64,000 nt of DNA from Agrobacterium vitis. Lineage in GTDB: Bacteria; Pseudomonadota; Alphaproteobacteria; Rhizobiales; Rhizobiaceae. The stretch lies in contig NZ_AP023273.1 in the NCBI RefSeq assembly GCF_013426735.1, forward strand, positions 558,001 through 622,000, read 5' to 3'. Position 1 is the first letter of the stretch. The number at the start of each line of letters is the position of its first letter. The notes under the pieces are model-generated. The model was not told the DNA's origin. It searched no databases and was given only the letters and a program-made list of their open reading frames with translations. Position numbers and translations under genes: made by a program. Below are positions 16,209 through 25,671 of the stretch, one piece after another.

Positions 16209-17523
16209 CAATCTCCGTGCGGTACCAAGAACCCTTCGTGGCCAGATCACCGTTATCATTCTCTTGGCATTGGTCACTGTCATCGCGACCGGCAGGGCAT
16301 TGGAAAATGTTGCGAAGAATGACTACGCCATCCCCAATCTGGAAAACACCGCCACACAGGTCAGAACCCTCTCGCTTCTGTTAGCTAAGGCCTCTCCTGA
16401 AGAACGCACCTCCATTCTAACCAATGCGCAACGCGCAGGCTTGGAGGTCTCGCTTCAACCGATATCGCTGGCAGACAAGTTCAAGACCTCCTCGGAGTTC
16501 CAGGGCTTTGCCGAGACATTCGTTGATTTTCTGTTTCCGCCTGATGGAGAGCCGCCCCTTGGCGGCTGGCGCGCTTTTTTGGATGGCCGTCGTGTGTTTG
16601 CCGAGAAAGTGGATGACCGGACAATGCTTGTATTTTTCGGTCTTCCCGATACGATTCTGACGACTTCGTTTCTCAGTCAAACGACATATTACTTTATCGC
16701 CGTGGTCGTCTTGATCGCCTTTTTCTTTGCCTTTGCGATCAGGGCGGTAACCGAGCCGATCAAGAGAATATCCGAGGCTGCAATAAAATCGGATATCAAC
16801 ACTAGCTCCCAGATCTTCGAGGAACGCGGCACGGTTGAGATCCTGTCGCTGGCCCGTGCCCTAAACGGTATGCGAAACCGTATTCGCATCATGGTGGACG
16901 GCCGGACCCGAATGCTGCGGGGGATTAGCCATGATGTTCGCACTCCCTTGACGCGGCTCAGATTGCGCTCGGAGCGCATGGAGGCCGGTGCCTTGCGGGA
17001 AGCCCTGCTGACGGATATCGACCATATCGATGATCTTCTGACCGAAAGCCTGAACTATCTCCGGGACGATTTTGCAACCGAGAGCATTGAACGCGTTGAC
17101 GTTGCGAGCATTCTGCAAACCGTTTGCAGTGACTTTTCAGACATAGGCTTCGATGTCGAATATCAGGGGCCGAACAAGCTGATCGCCAACTGCCGACCGC
17201 TCTCAATCATGCGGGCAGTCACCAACCTTTGCGACAATGCAACCAAGTTTGGAAAGACCATCCTCGTCAAACTACAGGTCAATGGAACGGTTTTTTCGAT
17301 CTTGGTGATCGATGACGGACCAGGCATTCCCAAAGATCTCAGAGAAAAAGTTTTCGAACCGTTTTTCAAAGGAGATGCTTCCCGCAGCAAACGCGCCGGT
17401 TTTGGCCTCGGCCTGTCGATTGTCGCAGATATAGCACATGCCCATCAGAGCAAAATTACCCTGCTGTCCAATCACCCGACGGGCCTTATTGTACGGATCG
17501 ACATACCCCAGCTCGCGCTTTAG
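16201..17523 (+). CDS. Two-component sensor histidine kinase
   Basis: A 440-residue inner-membrane kinase with TM1 near residues 15-35 and TM2 near 170-190, a periplasmic sensor part between them and a HAMP linker. The phospho-acceptor box is GISHDVRTPLTRLRLRSERM. The ATP-binding domain shows NLCDNATKFG (N box), VIDDGPGIP (G1) and GFGLGLSIVADIA (G2). The ATG at 16201 lies inside the end of the regulator gene, so the two are coupled. It probably senses membrane stress or an efflux substrate. Confidence 0.93.
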   Translation: MFSNLRAVPRTLRGQITVIILLALVTVIATGRALENVAKNDYAIPNLENTATQVRTLSLLLAKASPEERTSILTNAQRAGLEVSLQPISLADKFKTSSEFQGFAETFVDFLFPPDGEPPLGGWRAFLDGRRVFAEKVDDRTMLVFFGLPDTILTTSFLSQTTYYFIAVVVLIAFFFAFAIRAVTEPIKRISEAAIKSDINTSSQIFEERGTVEILSLARALNGMRNRIRIMVDGRTRMLRGISHDVRTPLTRLRLRSERMEAGALREALLTDIDHIDDLLTESLNYLRDDFATESIERVDVASILQTVCSDFSDIGFDVEYQGPNKLIANCRPLSIMRAVTNLCDNATKFGKTILVKLQVNGTVFSILVIDDGPGIPKDLREKVFEPFFKGDASRSKRAGFGLGLSIVADIAHAHQSKITLLSNHPTGLIVRIDIPQLAL

Positions 17524-17563
17524 GGACGTCGTGAGATACGTGATACGGAATGGTATTGGAAAT

Positions 17564-17595
17564 GCCCCTTCTTACCGTATGGTGAAGGGCTTTTC
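17564..17595. terminator. Terminator between convergent genes
   Basis: GCCCCTTCTTACC and GGTGAAGGGC pair, with a small bulge, around GTAT and are followed by CTTTTCC. It lies between the kinase stop and the convergent monooxygenase operon end. Confidence 0.5.
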
Positions 17596-17680
17596 CTCAA
17601 TGGGTCTGGCGTGCGCTCCGCGTATGGCTGTGATCCAGCGCAGACCCAACCGCTTGCGTGCCATCTTCATTACGGGCCTG

Positions 17681-18676
17681 TCATCCCAGTTCCGGCGCAA
17701 TTTTGGTGACAAAATCCTGTAGAATCTGCCGGTATTCGCCCTGCTCGAACTCATAGGGCAGTTCCAGACGCAGCTCCGTCACCTCGCTCAGGATCGGGTC
17801 GGCATGGAGCCATTCGAGAATATCGTCGGAACTGCCAACCAGATCACGCGGGAAAAGCGTACGGCGCTCCCCATTCGGGTGCAGCGTTCGCTCCAGACGC
17901 CCAGCGGCAAAATCGAGATATTTGCGCCGGGTCGGTGCATCGGCACTGTCGAGCGGCACGATCACCCGGCCTAGCGCCACCCGGCTAGCACTCCCGCCTG
18001 CTGCACGGTAAAGACTGAGTTGCCGGGCCTGCGCCTCATAGAAATTGTCGGTGTCCTCACCGGACGTGACATTGCCGATCAGCAGGTTGAGACCGTTGCT
18101 GCCTGCCCATCTGGCCGAAGCGATGGAACCGCCGCCATACCAGATCCGGTCGATCAACCCTTTCGCATGCGGTTGCAGCCGGGGGCGCTGCAGACCGAAC
18201 GGCGTTTTCAGCCTTGTATCTTCGCCGCCAAGATAGTCGCTGCGCAGATTGTCGATCAATCGCAAAACACGGTTATGGGAAAAATCATAGGTCGTCCAAT
18301 CGCCATCGAACACCTTTTTGCCGATCAGTTCAAGATGGGCGGGCAGGCCAGCGCTGACGCCGATATTCAACCGGCCAGCGGAGAGCACATCAGCAAGCGC
18401 CAGATCTTCCGCCAGCCGAAAAGGACTTTCATAGCCCAGCGGAATGACCGCCGTACCAATCTCGATCCGGCGGGTCCGCTGACTGGCGGCAGCCAGGAAA
18501 ACCGCAGCAGAGGAAATACCCGGCTCCAGATGGCGATGGCGCACCCAGGCCGAGTCGAAGCCGAGGTGCTCGCCGAATTCAAACAGGTTCAGCGTGGTTT
18601 CCAGACCGGACAATGGGTCCCTTTCCGGATAATTACCCGGGATCAGGAAACCGATATGATTGATCGCAATGGCCAT
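17681..18676 (-). CDS. LLM-class flavin-dependent oxidoreductase
   Basis: A 331-residue luciferase-like enzyme, shorter than the NtaA type. It starts MAIAINHIGFLIPGNYPE and has SAAVFLAAASQRTRRIEIGTAVIPLGYESPFRLAEDLALADVLSAGRL, the standard flavin-barrel segment, near residues 55-105. The start has AGGA at 8 bases. It is the last gene of an eight-gene minus-strand operon with an amino-acid importer, acetyltransferase and amidohydrolase. By analogy to YtmO/CmoO-like enzymes of cysteine salvage operons it may cleave or oxidise an S-substituted N-acetylcysteine; this is inference. Confidence 0.9.
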   Translation of the reverse strand: MAIAINHIGFLIPGNYPERDPLSGLETTLNLFEFGEHLGFDSAWVRHRHLEPGISSAAVFLAAASQRTRRIEIGTAVIPLGYESPFRLAEDLALADVLSAGRLNIGVSAGLPAHLELIGKKVFDGDWTTYDFSHNRVLRLIDNLRSDYLGGEDTRLKTPFGLQRPRLQPHAKGLIDRIWYGGGSIASARWAGSNGLNLLIGNVTSGEDTDNFYEAQARQLSLYRAAGGSASRVALGRVIVPLDSADAPTRRKYLDFAAGRLERTLHPNGERRTLFPRDLVGSSDDILEWLHADPILSEVTELRLELPYEFEQGEYRQILQDFVTKIAPELG

Positions 18677-18719
18677 GGAGCGGTCCTTTTACGCGAGAGA
18701 AATGAGCGCCGCAGGCGCT

Positions 18720-19655
18720 TCAATAGCTTGGCAGGCCAGGCGGATTGACCTGCGATTGCGTCAGTCCTTCCTGGGAAAGACCCCAGCGCGACAATGCTGC
18801 CTGATATGTCCCGCCCGCAATCAAGTCGTTGATGGCAACGGCGATCGGTTCCGCCAGACCACTGCCCTTGCGGGTGGTTACGCCGACATCTGCCGTCAAC
18901 GGCCAGCCAGCATTGACGGTACCCACCAGCCGCTTGCGGTGCAGCGTTGCCGCCTGCCAGGCCTGCATAGCGTTGGGTCCGAAATTAGCATCGGCCCGGC
19001 CCGATTGCAGCGCCAGATCGGCGGCAGCCTCGTCATCGTAATATTGCAGTTCCAGCGGTTTCAGGCCGTTTGCCCTGTTCTGCTTGTCCCATTCCAGAAG
19101 AATGCGCTCCTGGATCGTGCCGGAGGCGACGATGATCCGCAAGCCGGCGACATCCTTCTGCTCCTTCAGCGCTGTGATCGGGCTGTCGTTCTTGACGTAA
19201 AAGCCATGCAACCCGTACCGGTAGGTGGAGAAGTCGAATTTCTGTTTGCGCTGCTCGGTGACACCGACATTGGAGATAACCGCATCATATTTGCCAGAGG
19301 CTAGTCCCAGCGGCCAATCCGCCCAGGCAACCGAAACCAGGTCCAGCTTCAGACCAAGGCTTTCCGCCACCAGAAGGGCAAGATCTGGATCGAAGCCAAC
19401 CACCGTGCTGGCATCAGTTGCATAGGCCGCAATCGGCGGAGAACCGACTGCAACGGCAACTGTCAGGGTTCCAGGGGAGACGAATTTATAATTCGACGGA
19501 AGAGCGGCTACGGCCTTTGCATCCCGGTCTACATGCAGGCGGCCCGGCTGCTGCGGCGACAGATCGAAGGGTTCGGCCAAGACCGGCGAAACCGCTTGCA
19601 GAAAGAGCATCAAGGCGGCAAGAGTCCGGCTTACCCGCCGCATGGCATTGTGCAT
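18720..19655 (-). CDS. Amino-acid ABC transporter substrate-binding protein (sister copy 2)
   Basis: A 311-residue secreted protein of the family 3 binding proteins (HisJ/TcyA-like). The signal peptide (MRRVSRTLAALMLFLQAVSPVLAEPF) ends near residue 30. The core has GSPPIAAYATDASTVVGFDPDLALLVAESLGLKLD and GKYDAVISNVGVTEQRKQKFDFSTYRYG. It is clearly a duplicate of the next gene upstream: the same order of motifs and the same C-terminal NPPGLP. AGGAGG precedes the start. It delivers ligand to the fused permease-ATPase. A terminator-like hairpin just before it should lower its expression relative to copy 1. Confidence 0.93.
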   Translation of the reverse strand: MHNAMRRVSRTLAALMLFLQAVSPVLAEPFDLSPQQPGRLHVDRDAKAVAALPSNYKFVSPGTLTVAVAVGSPPIAAYATDASTVVGFDPDLALLVAESLGLKLDLVSVAWADWPLGLASGKYDAVISNVGVTEQRKQKFDFSTYRYGLHGFYVKNDSPITALKEQKDVAGLRIIVASGTIQERILLEWDKQNRANGLKPLELQYYDDEAAADLALQSGRADANFGPNAMQAWQAATLHRKRLVGTVNAGWPLTADVGVTTRKGSGLAEPIAVAINDLIAGGTYQAALSRWGLSQEGLTQSQVNPPGLPSY

Positions 19656-19667
19656 GGAAACCTCCTG

Positions 19668-19700
19668 AAAAAATATGGGGCGGAGCTGATGACCGCCCCA
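19668..19700 (-). terminator. Intrinsic terminator or attenuator between two binding-protein genes
   Basis: On the minus strand TGGGGCGG and CCGCCCCA make a perfect 8-bp GC-rich stem with a 9-base loop, followed by TATTTTTTC. It lies between the stop of binding-protein copy 1 and the ribosome site of copy 2, within an otherwise tight operon. It probably ends part of the transcripts or protects their 3' ends. Confidence 0.65.
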
Positions 19701-19712
19701 AAGCTGTAGAGG

Positions 19713-20651
19713 TTACGAACCGCTCTTCGGCAGGCCAGGCGGGTTGGTGCGGCTTTCCGGAATGGCTTCCGCCGTCAGGTTCCAGCGCTTCAGCACTTCA
19801 CCATATTTGCCGTCTTTGATCAGGGCGTTGGTGGCAATGGTCAAGGCATCGGCAAGTCCCGCATCCTTGCGGGTCACGGTGGCGATATCCGCCGTCAACG
19901 GCCAGCCGCCATTGACATTGCCGACCAGCCGCGTGTTGCCCTTGATCAGCGAACCGTAGGCCTGGCTGGCATTGGTGTTGAACCGCACATCGGCACGTCC
20001 CGACTGGAGCGCCAGATCGCTCGCGGCGCTATCCTCGTAATATTGCACCTCGATCGGTTTCAGGCCGGCGGCGACATTCTGGCGATCCCAATCCAGAATT
20101 ATCTTTTCCTGGTTGGTGCCGGATGAGGTGATCAGCTTCAGGCCCGCGACATCCTTCGGCTCCTTGATGTCGGTAATTGGGCTGTTCTTGGCGACGTAAA
20201 AGCCCAGCAAGTCACGACGATAGGTGGAGAAATCGTACTTCTCCTTGCGCTGCTCCGTCACGGTGACGTTGCTGATCACCGCATCGTATTTGCCAGAAGC
20301 GATGCCGAGCGGCCAATCCGCCCAGGCGACCGGGACAATTTCAAGCTCTAATCCCAGTGAATCCGCCAGCAATTGGGCAAGATCCGGGTCAGCCCCAAGA
20401 ATCGTTTTGGCATCGGAAGCATAAGTAACGACCGGCGGATCGAAAGGGCTGACAGCCACCGTGAATTTGCCTGGTGTGGTGAATTTGAACCCGGGCTTGA
20501 TCGCTGCAATCGCCGCCTGATTTTTCTCGGCCCGCACCCGGTTCGATATGTCAGGGCTCAGATCGAATTTATCGGCGGCAAAGGCGCTGTTTGCCGCAAA
20601 TGCCGTGAATGCCGCCAGTGCCAGGCCCGGCAGGATTTTCCGAAATGTCAT
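19713..20651 (-). CDS. Amino-acid ABC transporter substrate-binding protein (sister copy 1)
   Basis: A 312-residue periplasmic binding protein with signal peptide LALAAFTAFAANSAFAADKF. It shares long blocks with copy 2: VAWADWPLGIASGKYDAVISNVTVTEQRKEKYDFSTYR, LQYYEDSAASDLALQSGRAD-like and GGWPLTADIATVTRKDAG-like stretches. GGAGAG lies at 4-5 bases from the ATG. Keeping two related receptors for one permease suggests two related ligands, such as differently S-substituted cysteines or cystine. Confidence 0.93.
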   Translation of the reverse strand: MTFRKILPGLALAAFTAFAANSAFAADKFDLSPDISNRVRAEKNQAAIAAIKPGFKFTTPGKFTVAVSPFDPPVVTYASDAKTILGADPDLAQLLADSLGLELEIVPVAWADWPLGIASGKYDAVISNVTVTEQRKEKYDFSTYRRDLLGFYVAKNSPITDIKEPKDVAGLKLITSSGTNQEKIILDWDRQNVAAGLKPIEVQYYEDSAASDLALQSGRADVRFNTNASQAYGSLIKGNTRLVGNVNGGWPLTADIATVTRKDAGLADALTIATNALIKDGKYGEVLKRWNLTAEAIPESRTNPPGLPKSGS

Positions 20652-20704
20652 GCTGCTCTCCAGTCAGAAATGAGGTTGATGAGTTTGAGTTTCAGTGCGA
20701 ACGC

Positions 20705-22468
20705 TCACAACACCTTGGCCAGGAATTCCTGGGTGCGCGGGTGAGCGGCATGGCTGAAGATCCGTTCCGGGGTATCGACTTCCAGCACACGTCCGCCTTC
20801 CATGAAGACGACCGTATCGGCGACTTCACGGGCAAAGCCGATTTCATGCGTGACGATCACCAGCGTCGTACCGGTGCGCGCCAGTTCCTTGATCACGTCA
20901 AGCACTTCTCCCACCAATTCAGGGTCAAGTGCTGAGGTCGGCTCGTCGAACAGCAGAACCTTGGGCTTCAGCGCCAGCGCCCGGGCAATCGCCACACGCT
21001 GCTGCTGGCCGCCGGACAATTGCCGGGGATAGGCATGGATCTTGTCGCTGAGGCCGACACGGGCCAGCAGGTCCTGGGCCAGCAGAATGGCCTCGTCGCG
21101 CGGCAGGCCAAGCACGGCAATCGGTGCTTCGATCAGGTTTTCAAGCACCGTCAGATGTGGGAAGAGATTGAAGCTCTGGAACACCATGCCGATCTCGACG
21201 CGGCGTTTCAGGATGTCCTTCTCCTTCAACTCGTAAAGCACATTGCCGCGTCTGTTATAACCGACCAGTTCGCCATCAACGGAGATGAAGCCGTGATCGA
21301 CACGCTCCAGATGGTTGATGCTGCGCAAAAGCGTCGATTTGCCAGAGCCTGAAGGGCCAAGAATTGCCGTGACGCTTCCGGCTTTCAGCGTCAGATCGAC
21401 ACCATCCAGAACCTTGAGATGGCCAAAACTTTTCGACACATTCTGGATGCGCACCACGCCACCCTGGCGAAGCGCTGTCAAATCCTTGAGGGCAGACCGG
21501 CGATTGGCCGCCACCGCTGGCACCGTCGATACCCTACGCCCGAAAAAAGACCGGAATGGCAGGGGCTTCGGATTGCGCAGGGCACCTTTGGAAAAATGCC
21601 GCTCGATATAGTGCTGGGCGACCGAAAGCACGGTCATGATCACCAGATACCAGGCCGTGGCGACCATCAGCAGCGGAATGACTTCCAGATTGCGGCGATA
21701 GATGACCTGCACGGTATAGAACAATTCCGGCAGCGCCAGCACATAAACAATGGAGGTGGCCTTGGCCAGGCCAATGATCTCATTGAAACCGGTCGGTAGG
21801 ATGGTGCGCATCGCCTGGGGCAACACAATCCTGAAGGCCTGACGACGGCGCGGCAGGCCAAGAGCAGCCGCCGCCTCCAACTGCCCCTGATCGACCGAGA
21901 GAATGCCGCCGCGAACGATCTCGGCAAAGAAAGCCGACTGATTGAGCGTCAACCCGATAAAGGCGGCGGCAAATGGCGTCAGCAATTGTACGGTCGGGTA
22001 ATCCACCAGCACCTGGCCGGTAAAGGGTACGGCAATGTGAATGGTTTCATAGAGATAGCCGAGATTATTGAGCACCAGCAGCAGTACGATCATCGGGATG
22101 GAGCGCAGCAGCCAGATATAGCCCCAGGACAGGCCAGACAGCAGCGGTGAGCGCGATACCCGGGCCAGTGCCAGCGCGGTCCCCAGGACCGAGCCGCTGA
22201 TGGTCGCCAGCACAGTCAGCAATAGGGTCCGGCCCAACCCAGCCAGAACCGGCTCCGCAAAGAACCATTGCGCAAAAACGCTCCAGCCCCAGCGTGGATT
22301 GGTAAAGGTGGAATAGAGCCCGGCAATGATGACAACAGCCGCAAACACCGTGCCGATGATCCTGGCAGGGTAGCGGGCAGGAACGATCTTCAACCGTGAA
22401 AGATCATGGGGTTGATCGCTGGCGACATCCACATGCCGGATGCCTGGAAAGTCCGAAGTGAGAGCCAT
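20705..22468 (-). CDS. Fused amino-acid ABC permease and ATPase
   Basis: This 587-residue protein joins two usually separate subunits. Residues 1-300 form a polar amino-acid permease with about five TM segments and EAAAALGLPRRRQAFRIVLPQAMRTILP (the EAA loop). Residues 330-587 form the ATPase: GPSGSGKST near 370, Q-loop VFQSFNLFPHLTVLENL, signature LSGGQQQRVAIARA near 483, and LLFDEPTSALD with Glu-Pro-Thr near 505. AAAGGA precedes the start. Such fusions occur in rhizobia. No second permease gene is present, so it likely works as a homodimer. Confidence 0.95.
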   Translation of the reverse strand: MALTSDFPGIRHVDVASDQPHDLSRLKIVPARYPARIIGTVFAAVVIIAGLYSTFTNPRWGWSVFAQWFFAEPVLAGLGRTLLLTVLATISGSVLGTALALARVSRSPLLSGLSWGYIWLLRSIPMIVLLLVLNNLGYLYETIHIAVPFTGQVLVDYPTVQLLTPFAAAFIGLTLNQSAFFAEIVRGGILSVDQGQLEAAAALGLPRRRQAFRIVLPQAMRTILPTGFNEIIGLAKATSIVYVLALPELFYTVQVIYRRNLEVIPLLMVATAWYLVIMTVLSVAQHYIERHFSKGALRNPKPLPFRSFFGRRVSTVPAVAANRRSALKDLTALRQGGVVRIQNVSKSFGHLKVLDGVDLTLKAGSVTAILGPSGSGKSTLLRSINHLERVDHGFISVDGELVGYNRRGNVLYELKEKDILKRRVEIGMVFQSFNLFPHLTVLENLIEAPIAVLGLPRDEAILLAQDLLARVGLSDKIHAYPRQLSGGQQQRVAIARALALKPKVLLFDEPTSALDPELVGEVLDVIKELARTGTTLVIVTHEIGFAREVADTVVFMEGGRVLEVDTPERIFSHAAHPRTQEFLAKVL

Positions 22469-22513
22469 GACGCCATCCTTTCTGAAGAGGGTGGGCTGAA
22501 AGGTTGAGAAGAA

Positions 22514-23056
22514 CTATACGGAGACCGCACGGCGCTCCGGGCGAAGCTGCGGCTTTTCATCGCCTGCCACGAGATGGCGGATGTCCTTCTCGAAAGGCAG
22601 TGTCCGATGGATTTCGGGATCGACCGCCGGATCGAACAGGGCGCTATAGCCATTCTTCAGGTAGAGCCCGACCGCCTCCGGCTGGCGAAAACCGGTGGTG
22701 AGGTAGATGCGTTCATAGCCCTGCCGCGCTGCCTGGGCTTCCAGTTCTTCCAGTACGATGCGTGCAAGCCCCTGGCACCGATAATCGGGATGGGTCCAGA
22801 TGCGTTTGAACTCGGCGGTGGTCTCGTCATAGAACTTGAAGGCACCCCCGCTGATCGGCTGGCCATCGCGCAGCAGCAACAGGAAAGTGCCGAACGGCGG
22901 CTGAAAAGCTTCCGCAGGATAGCGGTTGATTTCCTCTAGCGCGCCCTCCGCGCTGAAAAACGTCCCGTAGCGGCTGTCATATTCACGGATCAGATCGTCG
23001 ATCAGCGGCTTGGCCAAGGGATCGAGCGGCGAGGTGTAAACGAATGTATCGGTCAT
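22514..23056 (-). CDS. GNAT-family N-acetyltransferase
   Basis: A 180-residue acetyl-CoA-dependent acetyltransferase. The acetyl-CoA-binding motif A appears as FKRIWTHPDYRCQGLARIVLEELEAQAARQGYERIYLTTG (about residues 85-125), with the R/QxxGLA loop. The following YLKNGY is typical of motif B. The ATG at 23056 is preferred over one at 23068 that touches its own ribosome site. The position between an M20 amidohydrolase and an amino-acid importer matches YxeL/SnaA-type enzymes, which N-acetylate S-substituted cysteines as the first step of salvage. The substrate is inferred from that context. Confidence 0.88.
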   Translation of the reverse strand: MTDTFVYTSPLDPLAKPLIDDLIREYDSRYGTFFSAEGALEEINRYPAEAFQPPFGTFLLLLRDGQPISGGAFKFYDETTAEFKRIWTHPDYRCQGLARIVLEELEAQAARQGYERIYLTTGFRQPEAVGLYLKNGYSALFDPAVDPEIHRTLPFEKDIRHLVAGDEKPQLRPERRAVSV

Positions 23057-23071
23057 GGCGGTGCACATCCT

Positions 23072-24283
23072 CTAGAGAGTGGCGGTCGAAACCGGGGATG
23101 ACAGGTAGCTTTCCACCAGCCGCACCCAGTAGTGAGCGGCGGGCAGAATGATCTCGTCGTTGAAGTCATAGGACGCGCTGTGCAGCGGAGCGCTGTCACC
23201 ATTGCCGACGAACAGATAGCTGCCGGGCCGCGCCTGCAGCAGAAAAGCAAAGTCCTCGCTTGCGGTGCGCGGTTTGAAATCGGCAATCACCCTGTCATCA
23301 CCGAAGGTTTGCACCGCCACCTGGCGGGCAAAGGCGGTTTCATCGGCATGATTGAGAACGGGCGGAAAACCGAAGCGATAATCGACCTCTGCCCTCGCCC
23401 CGAAGCTTTCGGCCTGGGCACGCGCCAGTGCCGGGATGCGTTCGCTGAGCTGTTGCCTGACATCTTCGCTGAACGTGCGCACCGTCAGCTTCAACTCGAC
23501 ACTTTCGGGAATGACATTGGACGCCGAACCGCCATGGATCGAGCCAACGGTAATTACCGCCATTTCACGCGGATCGACATTGCGCGATACGATGCTTTGT
23601 AGGGCGGTGATCAACGAGGCCGACGCCAGTACTGGATCGACGCCCCGATGCGGTTCCGCCCCATGGCCACCCTTGCCGACCACGGTGATATGGGCCTGAT
23701 CGACGGAGGCCATGGCGGGACCCGGCACGAAACCGAAATGACCGGCGGGAACATCCGGCCAATTGTGCAGGCCAAACACTGCATCGACGGGAAAGCGCTC
23801 GAACAAGCCCTCGGCCAGCAGTTTTTTCGCGCCCGCGCCGATCTCTTCGGCGGGCTGAAAAATCAGCCGTACCGTGCCATCGAATTCACTTGTCTCGGCC
23901 AGATAGCGGGCCGCCGCAACCAGGATGGCGGTATGCCCATCATGGCCGCAGGCATGCATGACGCCTTTGGTGCGGCTGGCATGGGCAAGCCCTGTCGCTT
24001 CTTGAATGGGCAAGGCGTCCATATCAGCGCGAAGACCGATAATACGGCTACCACTCCCCTTTTTCAGGCTGGCGACGATACCCGTTCCGGCAATGCCATG
24101 CTCCACTTGATAGCCAAAGGAGGCCAGATGGGAGACGACCAAATTGCTGGTGCGCTTTTCCTGAAAGGCCAATTCCGGATTTTGATGGAGTTCCCGCCGA
24201 AAGGCGATGATCTCATTCAAATAGGTACGGATCTTCCTTGCCGCCCGGTCTTGGACCAGGGGACTGTCAATGGCGATGTTCAT
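23072..24283 (-). CDS. M20-family amidohydrolase (N-acyl amino acid deacetylase type)
   Basis: A 403-residue metallopeptidase-fold enzyme of the hippurate hydrolase/IAA-amino-acid hydrolase group. It has FRRELHQNPELAFQE near residue 30, GLRADMDALPIQE (metal Asp) near 85, MHACGHDGHTA (metal His) near 110, QPAEEIGAGAKKLL (catalytic and metal Glu) near 142 and the C-terminal TASEDFAFLL. All key residues are present. It probably removes the acetyl group from an N-acetylated amino acid, as YxeP/SndA do in cysteine salvage, giving free cysteine at the end of the pathway. Confidence 0.93.
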   Translation of the reverse strand: MNIAIDSPLVQDRAARKIRTYLNEIIAFRRELHQNPELAFQEKRTSNLVVSHLASFGYQVEHGIAGTGIVASLKKGSGSRIIGLRADMDALPIQEATGLAHASRTKGVMHACGHDGHTAILVAAARYLAETSEFDGTVRLIFQPAEEIGAGAKKLLAEGLFERFPVDAVFGLHNWPDVPAGHFGFVPGPAMASVDQAHITVVGKGGHGAEPHRGVDPVLASASLITALQSIVSRNVDPREMAVITVGSIHGGSASNVIPESVELKLTVRTFSEDVRQQLSERIPALARAQAESFGARAEVDYRFGFPPVLNHADETAFARQVAVQTFGDDRVIADFKPRTASEDFAFLLQARPGSYLFVGNGDSAPLHSASYDFNDEIILPAAHYWVRLVESYLSSPVSTATL

Positions 24284-24304
24284 GGTTGCTTTCAGCCGAT
24301 GCGC

Positions 24305-25651
24305 TTAGGCGCTGGCTGCCCTTGTTGTCTGGTCATCAGTCTTGGCCAAATAGCGGCTTTCACGGAAAGGCAGGCCGAGATGATCGCGCAACGTGTCACC
24401 CTGTAGAGGGCGATCAAAATAGCCCCGCGCTTCAAGACGTGGCAGCACATGCGCGACAAAGTCATCCAGTCCTTCCGTGATGACCGGAAAGCCCAGAATG
24501 AACCCATCGGCAGCACCGCCATCGACCCAGCGGATGATCTCATCAGCAATCCGGTCGGGTGTTCCGACAAAGGTGCTGCGCGGCGTTGCGGCCTCCAGCG
24601 CCACGTCGCGCAAGGTCTGGCCCTTTTCTCTGGCGTTTTTCTTGATCTTGTCGGTGGTGGAGCGGAAACTGTTCTTGCCGAGATCACCAAGCTCCGGGAA
24701 AGGCTCATCCAGCGGATACTGGCGGAAATCATGATGATCGAAGAACCGGCCCAAAAACAGCAATGCTTCTTCAATCGTCACCAAGGCGCTGATGGCCCGA
24801 TATTTTTCATCCGCTTCTTCCTGCGTTGCACCAACAATCGGCCCGATGCCGGGGAAAATCAGCACATCGCTGGCGCTACGGCCTTGGGCAATGGCGCTCT
24901 GCTTGACTTGCTTGGCAAAGGCCTGCCCTTCTTCGAAACTCGCACCATTGGTAAAGACGGCATCGGCATGTTTGCCCGCCAGATGAATGCCTGAATCCGA
25001 AGACCCAGCCTGAAACACCACCGGTTGACCCTGCCGGGAACGGCCAATATTGAGCGGCCCCTCGACGCGGAAGAAGCGGCCCTTATGGTCCAGCCGGTGC
25101 AGCTTTTCCCGGTCAAAGAATGCACCCGTATCGCGGTCGCGCACGAAGGCATCATCGTCCCAGCTGTCCCACAATCCCTTGACCACGTCCAGATATTCCT
25201 CGGCAATCTGGTAGCGCAGCGAATGCTCGGGATGTTCGCGGCTGTAATTGCGGCCAGAGCCTTCCAGCGGCGTTGTCACCGCATTCCATCCGGCCCGTCC
25301 GCCGCTGATATGATCGATAGAGGCAAATTGCCGGGCGACGGTAAACGGGTCCGAATAGGACGTGGAAATCGTCCCAACCAGCCCGATTTTCGAGGTGGAA
25401 GCGGCCAGCGCCGAGAGAATGGCAATCGGTTCGAACCGGTTGAGAAAATGCGGAATGGAATGCTCGTTGATATACAGTCCGTCAGCGACAAAGGCGAAGG
25501 CGAGGCCTGCGGCTTCCGCCTTGCGGGCCGTCTCCACATAAAAGGAAAAGTTGACGCTGGCGTCAGCGGGAACGCTTGGATGTTTCCAGGCATTCATGTG
25601 ACCGCCCGGACCGTGCAACATCACGCCAAAATTGATGGATTTCTTGCTCAT
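24305..25651 (-). CDS. LLM-class FMN-dependent monooxygenase, NtaA/DmoA type
   Basis: A 448-residue enzyme similar to the one at 49993-51294, starting [21 protein letters not shown], the family's usual opening. [29 protein letters not shown] and [26 protein letters not shown] mark the NtaA/SnaA/SoxA/DszA group. FMNH2 must come from a separate reductase. With the acetyltransferase and amidohydrolase next to it, it is the best local candidate for a YxeK/CmoJ-type enzyme that splits the C-S bond of an N-acetyl-S-substituted cysteine. Paralogy to region 7 suggests the two differ in the S-substituent they accept. Confidence 0.93.
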   Translation of the reverse strand: MSKKSINFGVMLHGPGGHMNAWKHPSVPADASVNFSFYVETARKAEAAGLAFAFVADGLYINEHSIPHFLNRFEPIAILSALAASTSKIGLVGTISTSYSDPFTVARQFASIDHISGGRAGWNAVTTPLEGSGRNYSREHPEHSLRYQIAEEYLDVVKGLWDSWDDDAFVRDRDTGAFFDREKLHRLDHKGRFFRVEGPLNIGRSRQGQPVVFQAGSSDSGIHLAGKHADAVFTNGASFEEGQAFAKQVKQSAIAQGRSASDVLIFPGIGPIVGATQEEADEKYRAISALVTIEEALLFLGRFFDHHDFRQYPLDEPFPELGDLGKNSFRSTTDKIKKNAREKGQTLRDVALEAATPRSTFVGTPDRIADEIIRWVDGGAADGFILGFPVITEGLDDFVAHVLPRLEARGYFDRPLQGDTLRDHLGLPFRESRYLAKTDDQTTRAASA

Positions 25652-25671
25652 GGGAACATCTTTCTCTAAAA

